Made by a program: the position numbers and the translations under genes. A DNA stretch of 64,000 bases from NCBI GenBank assembly GCA_030840805.1, contig JAVEDU010000024.1, positions 1-64,000 of the forward strand. Direction: 5' to 3'. The DNA comes from Actinomycetota bacterium (lineage in GTDB: Bacteria; Actinomycetota; Actinomycetes; Mycobacteriales; HKI-0501). A model generated the notes under the pieces. It was not told the origin of the DNA. It saw nothing but the letters and a program-made list of their open reading frames with translations, and ran no database searches. Of this stretch, positions 54,118-63,140 are shown piece after piece (within the stretch, counting starts at the first letter, position 1; every line of letters begins with the position of its first letter).

Positions 54118-55568
54118 GCGTGCTGACCGGGACCGACGTGACCGGCCTGACCGCCGCCGACCTCGGCCGCGTCCACCTGATCGGGGTGGGCGGCGTCGGC
54201 ATGAGCGGTATCGCCCGCATCCTGCTCGCGCAGGGCGTACCGGTGTCCGGCAGCGACGCGCGGGAGTGGCCGGCGCTCGACGCCCTCCGCGCCCTCGGCG
54301 CGACGATCCACATCGGGCACTCCGCGGACAACGTGATCTCGGCGGACACCGTGGTGTTCTCCAGCGCGATCAAGCCCGGGAACGCGGAGCTGGACGAGGC
54401 CCGCCGGCGCGGCCTGCGCGTGCTGCACCGGTCCGAGGCGCTGGTCGCGCTGATGGGCGCCCACCGTGTCCTCGCGATCTCCGGCACGAACGGCAAGACG
54501 ACCACCACCTCGATTCTCACGACCGTGCTCCAGGCGTGCGGCGAGGACCCCTCGTTCGCGATCGGCGGTGAGCTGTCCGAGGCCGGGTCCAACGCGCACC
54601 ACGGCACGGGGGAGTACTTCGTCGCCGAGGCGGACGAGAGCGACAAGTCCTTCCTGATGTACCGGCCGCACGCCGCGATCGTCACCAACGTCGAGGCCGA
54701 CCACCTGGAGACCTACGGCACCCTCCAGGCGATCGAGGACGCCTTCGTGGAGTTCGCCGAGCGGATCGTGCCCGGCGGGTTCCTGGTCTGCTGCGCCGAC
54801 GACCCCGGTGCCGCGCGGCTCACCGAGCACGCCCGGGCGCGCGGCGTGACGGTCCACACGTACGGCGAGGCCGAGGGCGCCGACCTGCGCCTGGTCGACC
54901 TGTCCTCCGGCGCGGTCGGGGCCGGGTACCGGGCCGTGCTCGACGGGGTCGACCTCGGCCCGGTCACGCTGCCCGTCCCGGGGCGGCACATCGCGCTGAA
55001 CTCCGCGGGTGCCCTGCTCACGGCCGCCCGGCTGGGTCTCTCGACAGCAGCGGCCGTGGCCGCCCTCGCCGGCTACGGGGGGGTGCGCCGCCGGTTCGAG
55101 CTCAAGGGCACCGCGGCCGGGGTGCGGGTGTACGACGACTACGCGTACCACCCGACGTCGATGACCGCGCAACTGCGGACGGTGCGGGAGGTCGCGGCGC
55201 CCGGCCGGGTGGTCGTGGCGTTCCAGCCGTACCGGCTCGGCCGCACCACCACGTTCCAGGACGGGATCGCGGCGGCCCTCGGGCTCGCCGACGAGGTCGT
55301 CGTGATGGAGGTGTACGGACCGGGGGAGGACCGCGCACCCGGCGAGGGCGGGGTCGCACTCGCCGCGGCGGTACCGGTGGACGATGCCCGGAAGATCTTC
55401 GTGCCGTCCTGGTCGGAGGTCGCGGCGGAGGTGGCGCGGCGGTCCCGCGCCGGTGACGTCGTGGTGACGATGGGCGCGCCGCCGATCGCGATGCTCGGCG
55501 AGGAGATCCTGGTCGCGCTGGACGAGGCGTCGGCCGACCCGGCGGCCGGTCCCGAGCCGGCGCGGTGA
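54114..55568 (+). CDS. murC: UDP-MurNAc:L-alanine ligase
   Basis: First amino-acid addition to UDP-MurNAc. The 484-residue protein has [38 protein letters not shown] and the C-terminal DDYAYHPTS (usually DDYxHHPTE). ATG overlaps murG and the stop overlaps ftsQ. No ddl gene separates murC and ftsQ, as usual in actinobacteria. Confidence 0.95.
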   Translation: MSVLTGTDVTGLTAADLGRVHLIGVGGVGMSGIARILLAQGVPVSGSDAREWPALDALRALGATIHIGHSADNVISADTVVFSSAIKPGNAELDEARRRGLRVLHRSEALVALMGAHRVLAISGTNGKTTTTSILTTVLQACGEDPSFAIGGELSEAGSNAHHGTGEYFVAEADESDKSFLMYRPHAAIVTNVEADHLETYGTLQAIEDAFVEFAERIVPGGFLVCCADDPGAARLTEHARARGVTVHTYGEAEGADLRLVDLSSGAVGAGYRAVLDGVDLGPVTLPVPGRHIALNSAGALLTAARLGLSTAAAVAALAGYGGVRRRFELKGTAAGVRVYDDYAYHPTSMTAQLRTVREVAAPGRVVVAFQPYRLGRTTTFQDGIAAALGLADEVVVMEVYGPGEDRAPGEGGVALAAAVPVDDARKIFVPSWSEVAAEVARRSRAGDVVVTMGAPPIAMLGEEILVALDEASADPAAGPEPAR

Positions 55569-56326
55569 GCCCAGGGCGCCCCGCTGCCGCGCGCCGCTGG
55601 CAGATGGTGCGCAGCGGCGGGACCGCCGGGCGGTTCGAGGCGCGTGCCCGGCGGCGGCGCCTGCGTTCCCTGCTCCCGCTGTTCGTGGTGCTGGCCACCG
55701 TGACGGTCCTGCTCGTGGCCGGGTGGCTGGTGCTCGGGACCCGGGTGTTCGACGTGCGGACGGTCACCGTCGAGGGTGCGGCCACGGTGACCTCGGCCGC
55801 GGTCCGGGACGCCGCCGCGGTCCGGCTGGGTTCCTCCCTCGCCCGGGTCGACGTGGACGGGGTCCGGACGCGGGTGTCGGCGCTCGGCCCCGTCGCGAAG
55901 GTGCAGGTCTACCGGACCTGGCCGCACACGCTGACCGTGCAGGTCACCGAGCGGGAGGCCGTCGCGGTGGTGCACCGGCGGGACGGGTACGTGGAGCTGG
56001 ACGCGGGCGGGGTGGCGTTCCGGACCGTGGCCCGGCGCCCCGCCGGGCTGCCGCTGGTCGTCCTCGCCCGGCCGGGGCCGAAGGACCGGGCCACCCGGAG
56101 CGCGCTCGTGGTGGCCGCGGCGCTGACCCCCGGGCTGCGGACCCGGCTCGTCCGGATCACCGCACCGACCGCGGAGCAGATCACCGTGGTGCTGAAGAAC
56201 GACCGGCGCGTGTTCTGGGGTGACTCCGACCGCAGCGACCGGAAGGCCACGGTCGCCACGGCCCTGCTGAGCCGGCCGGGCAAGCGCATCGACGTGAGCG
56301 CGCCGCGCGTGGTGACGGTGAAGTGA
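55565..56326 (+). CDS. ftsQ: cell division protein FtsQ
   Basis: Bitopic divisome scaffold. The 253-residue protein has a basic cytoplasmic N-terminus, one transmembrane helix (about residues 35-57), a POTRA domain starting FDVRTVTVEGAATV, then a beta domain with PHTLTVQVTEREAVAVV. GTG overlaps murC. It ends the uninterrupted run of overlapping genes; a 206-base gap with its own promoter signal precedes ftsZ. Confidence 0.93.
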   Translation: MSPGRPAAARRWQMVRSGGTAGRFEARARRRRLRSLLPLFVVLATVTVLLVAGWLVLGTRVFDVRTVTVEGAATVTSAAVRDAAAVRLGSSLARVDVDGVRTRVSALGPVAKVQVYRTWPHTLTVQVTEREAVAVVHRRDGYVELDAGGVAFRTVARRPAGLPLVVLARPGPKDRATRSALVVAAALTPGLRTRLVRITAPTAEQITVVLKNDRRVFWGDSDRSDRKATVATALLSRPGKRIDVSAPRVVTVK

Positions 56327-56427
56327 GACTCATCCGTACGGGTGAGGTTGGAAACGCCGGGGGACACGCCGGGGTGCGTGCTTGAACGACGGAGAGGGCA
56401 CGCCTACCGTCCGTGAAGTCGGACAGG

Positions 56428-56433
56428 TTGACA
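56428..56433 (+). promoter_or_regulatory. candidate -35 box upstream of ftsZ
   Basis: Perfect TTGACA in a locally AT-rich stretch (TTGACATAACAATAACC), 100 bases before the ftsZ ATG. A -10 at normal spacing is not obvious; CTAGTT at 56447-56452 is at 13 bp. The element probably marks the ftsZ-specific promoter region. Confidence 0.45.
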
Positions 56434-56532
56434 TAACAATAACCGTCTAGTTGAGGGTGAGAGTCGGCGCGACCCGCCGCCGTGAACCTCTCAGGCGGCG
56501 TCCGGCACGACTCGACCAGGAAGGCATCGGAG

Positions 56533-57663
56533 ATGACTCCCCCGCACAACTACCTCGCAGTCATCAAGGTCGTCGGCATCGGCGGAGGCGGCGTCAACGC
56601 CGTCAACCGGATGATCGAGGTGGGGCTCAAGGGTGTCGAGTTCATCGCGATCAACACCGATGCGCAGGCGCTGCTGATGAGCGATGCCGACGTCAAGCTC
56701 GACGTCGGCCGCGAGCTCACGCGCGGCCTCGGTGCCGGTGCGAACCCCGAGGTCGGCCGGAAGGCCGCCGAGGACCACAAGGACGAGATCGAGGAGGTCC
56801 TCAAGGGGGCCGACATGGTCTTCGTGACCGCGGGCGAGGGCGGTGGCACCGGCACCGGTGGTGCGCCGGTCGTCGCGAGCATCGCCCGCAAGCTCGGCGC
56901 GCTGACCATCGGTGTCGTCACCCGCCCGTTCGCCTTCGAGGGCAAGCGCCGCCAGACACAGGCCGACGTCGGCATCGAGGAGCTCCGCAACGAGTGCGAC
57001 ACGCTGATCGTGATCCCGAACGACCGGCTGCTCCAGCTCGGCGACCGGGCGATCAGCATGATGGACGCGTTCCGCACCGCCGACCAGGTGCTGCTGTCCG
57101 GTGTCCAGGGCATCACCGACCTGATCACCACCCCGGGCCTGATCAACCTCGACTTCGCCGATGTGAAGAGCGTCATGTCCGGCGCCGGCTCGGCCCTGAT
57201 GGGCATCGGCTCGGCGCGCGGGGACAACCGCGCGGTCGAGGCCGCCGAGTCCGCCATCGCGAGCCCGTTGCTGGAGGCCAGCATGGAGGGCGCCCGCGGC
57301 GTGCTGCTGTCCATCCAGGGTGGTTCGGATCTCGGCCTGTTCGAGATCAACGAGGCCGCGTCCCTGGTCGCCGACGCGGCCCACCCGGACGCGAACATCA
57401 TCTTCGGTGCCGTCATCGACGACGCGCTCGGCGACGAGGTGCGGGTCACGGTCATCGCGGCCGGCTTCGACAGCGGCGCCCCGCACCACCGCAAGGCCGA
57501 GGCCCCACGCCGCGCGGAGCGGCCGGCCGAGCAGGCGTCGCAGACCGGGTCCACGCCACCGCGGACTCCCGGCGCCGCGCCGGGCGACCGGGGCGACCGC
57601 GACGCGCACCGCGTCGTGCTGGACGACGTCGACGTACCGGACTTCCTGAAGAACGGGGCGTGA
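56533..57663 (+). CDS. ftsZ: cell division protein FtsZ
   Basis: Tubulin-like GTPase forming the Z ring. The 376-residue protein has [13 protein letters not shown], the tubulin signature [10 protein letters not shown] near residues 102-111, the T7-loop synergy region [11 protein letters not shown], and the C-terminal peptide DVDVPDFLK that binds partners such as SepF and FtsW. The linker of about 40 residues is charged and disordered. ATG 56533 has AGGAAGG about nine bases upstream. The stop overlaps the yggS start by four bases. Confidence 0.97.
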   Translation: MTPPHNYLAVIKVVGIGGGGVNAVNRMIEVGLKGVEFIAINTDAQALLMSDADVKLDVGRELTRGLGAGANPEVGRKAAEDHKDEIEEVLKGADMVFVTAGEGGGTGTGGAPVVASIARKLGALTIGVVTRPFAFEGKRRQTQADVGIEELRNECDTLIVIPNDRLLQLGDRAISMMDAFRTADQVLLSGVQGITDLITTPGLINLDFADVKSVMSGAGSALMGIGSARGDNRAVEAAESAIASPLLEASMEGARGVLLSIQGGSDLGLFEINEAASLVADAAHPDANIIFGAVIDDALGDEVRVTVIAAGFDSGAPHHRKAEAPRRAERPAEQASQTGSTPPRTPGAAPGDRGDRDAHRVVLDDVDVPDFLKNGA

Positions 57664-58421
57664 CCGAACCCGCCGATCCGGGCCGCCGCGCGGACCCCGG
57701 CAGGCGAGCCGCCCTGGCGGAGCGGCTTGCCACGGTGACGGCCCGGATTGCCACGGCGGCCCGGGCCGCGGGCCGGGATCCGGCTGACGTGTCGCTGGTC
57801 GCGGTCACGAAGACGTTCCCGGCCGCCGATGTCGTGCACCTGCGGGCCCTCGGCGTCACCGACGTCGCGGAGAACCGCGACCAGGAGGCGGCGGCGAAGG
57901 CGGCCGAGGTGATCGCCGTGCTCGGCGCCGGGGGGCCGCGCTGGCATTTCGTCGGGCGGCTCCAGCGCAACAAGGCGAGGTCGGTCGTGCGGTACGCCGA
58001 CGTGGTGGAGAGCGTGGACCGGCCCGAGCTGGTCCAGGCGCTCGCCGCGGCGGCCGGGCAGCACCGGAGCACCCCGCTGGACGTGCTGGTGCAGGTGTCC
58101 CTGGAGGTCGGGGTGGCGGGCGCCCCGGCGGGCCGCGGGGGAGCCGGGCCCGCCGATGTGCCGCGGATCGCGGATGCCGTCGCGGCGGCGCCCGCGCTGC
58201 GGCTCGCCGGCGTGATGGCGGTGGCTCCGTACGGCGCCGACCCGGGTCCGGCGTTCGCCGGGCTCGCGGCGGTGGCCGAACGCCTCCATCATGATCATCC
58301 GGAGGCGTCGGTCGTGTCCGCGGGGATGAGCGGCGACCTGGAAGCGGCAGTGGCGCACGGCGCAACACACGTGCGTGTCGGTACGGCGTTGCTCGGCGGC
58401 AGGCCGCCCCTCAGCGGGTAG
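57660..58421 (+). CDS. YggS family pyridoxal-phosphate homeostasis protein
   Basis: PLP-binding protein of the alanine racemase fold that buffers vitamin B6 and amino-acid pools. The 253-residue protein has the PLP lysine in [11 protein letters not shown] near residue 47, [25 protein letters not shown] and [12 protein letters not shown] near the C-terminus. GTG overlaps ftsZ. The gene is a standard member of actinobacterial dcw clusters between ftsZ and sepF. Confidence 0.94.
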   Translation: MTEPADPGRRADPGRRAALAERLATVTARIATAARAAGRDPADVSLVAVTKTFPAADVVHLRALGVTDVAENRDQEAAAKAAEVIAVLGAGGPRWHFVGRLQRNKARSVVRYADVVESVDRPELVQALAAAAGQHRSTPLDVLVQVSLEVGVAGAPAGRGGAGPADVPRIADAVAAAPALRLAGVMAVAPYGADPGPAFAGLAAVAERLHHDHPEASVVSAGMSGDLEAAVAHGATHVRVGTALLGGRPPLSG

Positions 58422-58486
58422 CCTCCAGTCACACGAGTCACAACGTTGTAGTTCACCAGCAGGATCCGGACGGAAGGGGCGCCCCC

Positions 58487-59092
58487 ATGGGAGCGTGGCG
58501 CAAGGCAGGGGTGTGGCTCGGCCTCGTCGAGGACGACGACCGTCGTTACGTCGACGATGAGCTGGACGCCTTCGACGAGGAGTACGAGGAGCCGGTGCAC
58601 CGCTCCCGGGTCGACCGGGTGAGCGAGCGACCCGAGCGCACCTACGACCGGAGCCCCGAGCGGTTCGCCCCGCGCGAGCGGGCCGCGGTGCGGCCGATCG
58701 CGCGCGGCGCGGCGACCGTCACGAGCGGTTCCGGCGTCCTGACCCACGACAACCTCGCGCTGGCGCCCCAGGTGGCCCTCCGCGAGCGTGCCGTGCCTGC
58801 CGAGGAGGAGCAGCCGTACCGCATCACGACGCTGCACCCCACCACGTACAACGAGGCGCGCAGCATCGGTGAGCATTTCCGGGAGAACGTTCCGGTGATC
58901 ATGAACCTCACCGAGATGGACGAATCGGACGCGAAGCGACTGGTCGACTTCGCGGCGGGGCTCGCCTTCGGCCTGCGCGGTAGCATCGAGCGCGTCACGA
59001 ACAGGGTCTTCCTGCTCTCCCCGGCGAACGTCTCGGTGACGGCCGAGGACAAGGCCAAGATCGCCGAGGGTGGGTTTTTCAACCAGAGCTAA
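58487..59092 (+). CDS. sepF: cell division protein SepF
   Basis: Membrane anchor for FtsZ. The 201-residue protein begins with an amphipathic membrane-targeting helix (GAWRKAGVWLGLV), followed by an acidic then basic disordered linker (about residues 20-105) and the conserved SepF beta-alpha core (TLHPTTYNEARSIGEHF, VIMNLTEMDE, RLVDFAAGLAFGLRG). ATG with GGAAGGGG about ten bases upstream. A small ACAACGTTGT palindrome lies 38 bases before the start. Confidence 0.94.
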   Translation: MGAWRKAGVWLGLVEDDDRRYVDDELDAFDEEYEEPVHRSRVDRVSERPERTYDRSPERFAPRERAAVRPIARGAATVTSGSGVLTHDNLALAPQVALRERAVPAEEEQPYRITTLHPTTYNEARSIGEHFRENVPVIMNLTEMDESDAKRLVDFAAGLAFGLRGSIERVTNRVFLLSPANVSVTAEDKAKIAEGGFFNQS

Positions 59093-59107
59093 GGAGCAGT
59101 TAGCCCA

Positions 59108-59395
59108 GTGTCCCTCGTTTGGCAGGTGATCTTCTTACTGCTGTACGTGTTCCTCATCCTGCTGCTCGCTCGCCTGGTCGTGGACTGGGTGAGGATGTTC
59201 GCGCGGCGTTGGCAGCCCGGTCGGGGTGCCGCCGTCGCGCTGGAGCTCGTGTACAGCGCCACCGACCCGCCCCTCAATGCCTTGCGCAGAGTAATCCCGC
59301 CCCTCCGGATAGGTGGGATGAGTCTGGATCTAGGCTTCATCCTGTTGCTCGTGATTGTCTACGTCCTCATGAGCGTGGTGGGAGGGCTGACCTGA
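59108..59395 (+). CDS. YggT family membrane protein
   Basis: Two-helix membrane protein of 95 residues with the YggT features [14 protein letters not shown] in the first half and [21 protein letters not shown] before the C-terminal helix. Likely acts in envelope or division functions; precise role unknown. It lies between sepF and divIVA as in most actinobacteria. GTG start with AAGGAG about ten bases upstream. Confidence 0.92.
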   Translation: MSLVWQVIFLLLYVFLILLLARLVVDWVRMFARRWQPGRGAAVALELVYSATDPPLNALRRVIPPLRIGGMSLDLGFILLLVIVYVLMSVVGGLT

Positions 59396-59441
59396 TGCGA
59401 TCGAGTGCCCTACCGCCACGTACGTGTCCCGAGGAGATCTC

Positions 59442-60341
59442 ATGCCGCTGACCCCCGCCGACGTTCACAACGTCGCGTTCAAGAAGCCCCCGATCGGTAA
59501 GCGGGGGTACGACGAGGAAGAGGTCGACGCCTTCCTCGACGAGGTGGAGCGTGAGCTCGCTCGGCTGATCGAGGAGAACAACGACCTCCGGTCACAGGTC
59601 GAGCGCGCCCGCAGCGGCCAGCCCGCCGCACCCGCCGCCGGTGCGAACGACGCGGAGACGCGCCGCCTCGCGCAGGAGAACGCCGACCTGAAGGGCCAGA
59701 TGGAGCGGCTCCGCCAGGAGAAGGCCGCCGCCCAGCAGGCCGCGCAGCAGGCCCAGCAGGCCGCCGCGCAGGCCGCGCAGCAGGCCCAGCAGGCGGCGCA
59801 GCAGGCCGCCGCGCAGCAGCAGCAGGCTCCCCGCGCCGTTCCGGCCCCCGTGGTCAGCCCGGACGCGGGCGGCGAGCAGCAGGCCCTGCGCGTGCTCATG
59901 CTGGCGCAGCGCACCGCCGACGAGCACGTCGAGGAGGCGCGTCGCGAGGCCGACAAGCTCCTCTCCGACGCGCGCGCCAAGGCCGACGAGCTGACCCGGG
60001 ACGCCCGCAGCAAGGCCGAGGCGCTCGAGCGTGAGGCCCGCCAGCGCCACCAGGAGGCCATGGGCGGCCTGGACGCCAAGCGGTCGGCGCTGCAGAAGCA
60101 CATCGAGGAGCTCAAGGCGTTCGAGCGGGAGTACCGCACCCGCCTCAAGGCCTACCTCGACAGCCAGCTGCGTGACCTCGACAGTCGCGGTCAGGCCATG
60201 GAGAACGAGGTGGCCCGCGCCGAGGCGCAGCCGGCCGGGCTCGGTGGCGGCGCGTCGATGGGCGGTTCGTTCGGCGGCGGCATGCGTGGGCTCGGGCTCG
60301 GGCAGTCGGACGCCGGCTCCGCGGACGCGCGTGGGCACTGA
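59442..60341 (+). CDS. divIVA: DivIVA/Wag31 polar growth protein
   Basis: Coiled-coil polarity determinant that recruits cell-wall synthesis to poles. The 299-residue protein has the lipid-binding N-terminal DivIVA domain ([23 protein letters not shown] in parts; conserved [17 protein letters not shown]), a first coiled coil, an Ala/Gln-rich linker (about residues 93-130), a second coiled coil ([20 protein letters not shown] to [12 protein letters not shown]), and a Gly-rich tail. ATG with GAGGAG about six bases upstream. Confidence 0.95.
   Translation: MPLTPADVHNVAFKKPPIGKRGYDEEEVDAFLDEVERELARLIEENNDLRSQVERARSGQPAAPAAGANDAETRRLAQENADLKGQMERLRQEKAAAQQAAQQAQQAAAQAAQQAQQAAQQAAAQQQQAPRAVPAPVVSPDAGGEQQALRVLMLAQRTADEHVEEARREADKLLSDARAKADELTRDARSKAEALEREARQRHQEAMGGLDAKRSALQKHIEELKAFEREYRTRLKAYLDSQLRDLDSRGQAMENEVARAEAQPAGLGGGASMGGSFGGGMRGLGLGQSDAGSADARGH
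59730..59826 (+). repeat. CAGCAG/GCC-rich repeat encoding an Ala-Gln tract in divIVA
   Basis: Irregular repeat of GCCCAGCAG, GCCGCGCAG and GCCGCC units encoding runs of Ala-Ala-Gln-Gln. The Ala-Gln composition contrasts with the acidic/basic coiled coils on both sides. Confidence 0.7.
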
Positions 60342-60359
60342 TCTCCTGACGGGTGAGCA

Positions 60360-61172
60360 GTGATCGTCCTCAGCCTGGTGCTGCTCGCCGCCGCGGGGGT
60401 GCTGCTCGTCCTGGGCATCCTGCGGGGCGACGGCGGTACGGTCCTCCTCGCCGCGTCCATCGTGTCCACCCTCGCCGCCGCGACGCTGCTGTACCTCGGT
60501 GTCCGGCCCACGGGCGGGCGATCCGCCGCCGCGGGACGGCCGGACCCCAAGGCCGGTGACACGGGTGGTGAGACCACCGCGCCGGCCGCGGTCGACGCAC
60601 CGGCCGCCGGCGCCGCGAAGGACGAGCGGACGGCCGCAGACCGGACCCGGGTGCTCGAGACGGCGTCGTCGGCCGGCGGCGCGCCCGCTCGGACCGTCAT
60701 CGCCGGGGCGGCCGGTGCCGGTGCGGGCGCCGGAGCCACCCGTGGTACCGGCGGTGCGGGCGCCGGAGCCACCCGTGGTACCGGCGGCGCGCACGCCCAG
60801 GCAGCGGGCTCCGGTACCGCCGAGCGTGCCCGGGGTGCCGGAACCGGCACCCTCGCCGGCCCCCCGTCCGGCAAGCCCGCCGCCACGGCGGCCGACGCTC
60901 CCGCCGGCACGACGCGGGACGCCTCCGGCGGCGCGGTCGAGGTGGACCCCCCGGACGAGCCCGGGATCGAGTCGGCCCAGCTGGGCGACCTCGCGCGGGT
61001 CGCCGGCCGGGACGACGAGGTCCTCGTGGTGGACGGCCGGCCGCGGTACCACGTCACCGGGTGCGCGCATCTGACCGACCGCGAGTCCGAGGGGCTCCCG
61101 GTGTCGGAGGCGGCCGAGCTCGGCTTCACGCCGTGCGCCCGCTGCGCCCCCGTCGCCACGCTGCTGGGCTGA
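60360..61172 (+). CDS. membrane protein with C-terminal zinc-ribbon-like motif
   Basis: A 270-residue protein of unrecognised function. Two hydrophobic helices (about residues 2-19 and 26-47) are followed by a 150-residue Gly/Ala/Thr-rich linker that includes a perfect 11-residue tandem repeat. The C-terminal 50 residues read YHVTGCAHLTDR, then PVSEAAELGFTPCARCAP, the His-x3-Cys...Cys-x2-Cys pattern also seen at the end of some nucleases and Ada-like domains, likely binding one zinc. GTG start, 18 bases after divIVA, probably the same transcript. Confidence 0.72.
   Translation: MIVLSLVLLAAAGVLLVLGILRGDGGTVLLAASIVSTLAAATLLYLGVRPTGGRSAAAGRPDPKAGDTGGETTAPAAVDAPAAGAAKDERTAADRTRVLETASSAGGAPARTVIAGAAGAGAGAGATRGTGGAGAGATRGTGGAHAQAAGSGTAERARGAGTGTLAGPPSGKPAATAADAPAGTTRDASGGAVEVDPPDEPGIESAQLGDLARVAGRDDEVLVVDGRPRYHVTGCAHLTDRESEGLPVSEAAELGFTPCARCAPVATLLG
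60721..60786 (+). repeat. perfect 33-bp tandem duplication
   Basis: Two identical 33-bp units encode GAGAGATRGTG twice within the linker of the membrane zinc-ribbon protein. Identity at every third position indicates a recent event. Confidence 0.8.
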
Positions 61173-61220
61173 GCCGCGCGGCGCTGCGGTGCCGGCGTCT
61201 CCATGCGCCAAGATGAGCCG

Positions 61221-61523
61221 ATGTCGGAAGCGCCCCTGATGTTCGCGGTCCGGGTGAAGCCCGGTGCGTCGCGGACGAGGGTCGGCGGCCGGTACGACGG
61301 CGCCGGGGGGCCCGCGCTCGTCGTCGCCGTGACCGCGCGGGCCGTGGACGGTGCCGCCACGGCTGCCGTGCTCGGCGCGGTGGCCGAGTCACTGGGCCTG
61401 CGCCGCTCGGCCGTCCGGCTCCGGTCCGGCCGGACGAGCCGCGACAAGGTGCTGGCCGTCGACGTGGCACCGCCGGGTCTCGCCGCCCGCGTGACCGCGC
61501 TGCGCGACGGAACCGGCACGTGA
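61221..61523 (+). CDS. DUF167 (YggU) family protein
   Basis: Small 100-residue protein of the YggU fold, function unknown. The conserved pattern FAVRVKPGASRTRVGG and the C-terminal SGRTSRDKVLAVD are present. ATG 61221 is used; ATG 61203 is in frame and adds six residues. CAAGAT six bases before 61221 might be a -10 of a leaderless message. The stop overlaps the antiporter start (GTGA). Confidence 0.85.
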   Translation: MSEAPLMFAVRVKPGASRTRVGGRYDGAGGPALVVAVTARAVDGAATAAVLGAVAESLGLRRSAVRLRSGRTSRDKVLAVDVAPPGLAARVTALRDGTGT

Positions 61524-63028
61524 CGCTCGACGAGCTCGACCGCATCCTGCTGCTGGGGGCGGCCGTGCTGCTGGTCGCGGTGTCCGCGGTGCGGCTCTCC
61601 TCCCGGACCGGCCTCCCGTCGCTGCTGATCTACCTCGGGATCGGCGTCCTGCTGGGGGAGTCCGGTGTCGGCGGCATCGCCTTCGACGACCCACAGCTGG
61701 CCCAGGGCCTGGGCGTCTGCGCGCTGGTCGTGATCCTCGCCGAGGGCGGCCTGACGACCCGATGGCGCGAGGTCCGGCCCGCGCTGCCCCTGGCGGGAGT
61801 GCTCTCGACGGTGGGCGTCGCGGTCAGCGTCGCGGTGGTCGCCGTCGCGGCCCACCACCTGTTCGGGATGCCGTGGCAGCTCGCGCTCCTGGCCGGGGCG
61901 GTGCTGTCCTCGACCGACGCGGCCGCCGTCTTCGCGACGCTGCGCCGGCTGCGCCTTCGGCCCCGGCTCGGCGCCGTGCTGGAGGCCGAGTCCGGCCTCA
62001 ACGACGCCCCGGTCGTCATCGCGGTCACGCTGCTGTCGCTGGGGCCGGTCACGGAGATCTCGCCGCTCGCCGCGCTGGGGCTGGTCGCGTACGAGCTGGT
62101 GGCGGGTGCCGCGATCGGGCTCGCCGTCGGCTTCGGCGGAGCCTGGATCCTGCGCCGCAGCGCCCTGCCCGCCGCCGGGCTGTACCCGCTCGCCACGATC
62201 GCGATGACCGTGCTCGCGTACGCGGCCGGGTCGGTGGCCCACGCGTCGGGCTTCCTCGCCGTCTACGTGGCCGGGCTCGTGCTCGGCAACTCCCGGCTGC
62301 CGCACCGGCGCGCCGTGCTGGGCTTCGCCGAGGGGCTGGCGTGGCTGGCGCAGATCGGGCTGTTCGTGCTGCTGGGACTGCTCGTCAGCCCCGGGGACCT
62401 CGGCCCGGCGGTGCTGCCGGCGCTCGGGATCGGGGCGGTGCTGCTGTTCGCCGGCCGGCCGCTGTCGGTGCTGGCTAGCGCCTCGTGGTTCCGGGTCCGG
62501 CCGCGGGAGCAGGCGTTCCTCGCGTGGGCCGGGCTGCGCGGCGCGGTGCCCATTGTCCTGGCCACGATCCCGTACGCGGCCGAGGTGCCGGGCGGCAGGC
62601 AGCTGTTCGACATCGTGTTCGTGCTGGTCGTGGTGTTCACGCTCGTCCAGGGCACGACGCTGCCGCCGGTGGCCCGGCTGCTCGGCGTGCTGGAGCCCGG
62701 CCGCGCCGACGACCTCCAGGTGGAGGCGGCCCCGCTGGAGGAGCTCGGGGCCGACCTGCTGGCGCTGACGATCCCGCCCGGCTCGCGGCTGCACGGCGTG
62801 TACGTGGGGGAGCTGCGGCTGCCGGTGGGCGCCTCGGTGGTGTTCCTGCTGCGCGCCGGGCGGCGGTCCGTCCCGGATGGTGGAACTCGCTTGCGCACCG
62901 GTGACAGCCTGCTGATCGTGGCCACGGCGGACTGCCGCGACGACACCGAGCGCCGGTTGCGGGCGATCGGCCGGAGTGGCCGGCTCGCGCGGTGGTTCGC
63001 CGGGGGAAACGGGGGTACTGCGGGGTGA
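61520..63028 (+). CDS. potassium/proton antiporter, CPA1 family (CvrA/NhaP2-like)
   Basis: Twelve-helix cation/proton antiporter with a regulatory cytoplasmic domain. In the 502-residue protein the CPA1 ion-binding region is SSTDAAAVFATL, with ESGLNDAPV in the next helix and AWAGLRGAVPIVLA later in the membrane part. After about residue 400 a TrkA_C-like domain follows (LEELGADLLALTIPPGSRL ... TGDSLLIVAT in parts). The NDAP and TrkA_C combination favours K+/H+ over Na+/H+. Coupled to DUF167 by GTGA. Confidence 0.9.
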   Translation: MTLDELDRILLLGAAVLLVAVSAVRLSSRTGLPSLLIYLGIGVLLGESGVGGIAFDDPQLAQGLGVCALVVILAEGGLTTRWREVRPALPLAGVLSTVGVAVSVAVVAVAAHHLFGMPWQLALLAGAVLSSTDAAAVFATLRRLRLRPRLGAVLEAESGLNDAPVVIAVTLLSLGPVTEISPLAALGLVAYELVAGAAIGLAVGFGGAWILRRSALPAAGLYPLATIAMTVLAYAAGSVAHASGFLAVYVAGLVLGNSRLPHRRAVLGFAEGLAWLAQIGLFVLLGLLVSPGDLGPAVLPALGIGAVLLFAGRPLSVLASASWFRVRPREQAFLAWAGLRGAVPIVLATIPYAAEVPGGRQLFDIVFVLVVVFTLVQGTTLPPVARLLGVLEPGRADDLQVEAAPLEELGADLLALTIPPGSRLHGVYVGELRLPVGASVVFLLRAGRRSVPDGGTRLRTGDSLLIVATADCRDDTERRLRAIGRSGRLARWFAGGNGGTAG

Positions 63029-63049
63029 ACTCTCCCGCTGTGTGGCGCG

Positions 63050-63078
63050 TTGTGACCTGAACAGGCGGTCCGTATCCT
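63050..63078 (+). promoter_or_regulatory. promoter of the TraR/DksA-type gene
   Basis: TTGTGA, 17 bases, TATCCT: the best-spaced housekeeping-like promoter in the window. Predicted start about 63085, just before a perfect inverted repeat. Confidence 0.65.
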
Positions 63079-63087
63079 GTGCCACTT

Positions 63088-63108
63088 GCAAGCACGGAAC
63101 GTGCTTGC
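63088..63108 (+). repeat. 9-bp perfect inverted repeat at the transcription start
   Basis: GCAAGCACG-GAA-CGTGCTTGC. It sits at about +3 to +23 of the predicted transcript, so it may be a repressor operator or a 5' hairpin; it lies 32 bases before the ATG. Confidence 0.65.
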
Positions 63109-63140
63109 GTCGTGTCGGTGAGTGCTAGGGGGTGGGGCAG

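Noticed and set aside
56428-56456. Complete sigma-70-type promoter for ftsZ
   Set aside because: TTGACA is perfect but no TANNNT box occurs at 16-19 bp; only the -35-like element is reported.
60191-63091. 966-codon open frame on the minus strand
   Set aside because: Antisense to divIVA, the zinc-ribbon protein, DUF167 and the antiporter, all with strong family matches. Composition is Arg/Gln/Pro/Ala-rich as expected from the complement of GC-rich coding DNA.
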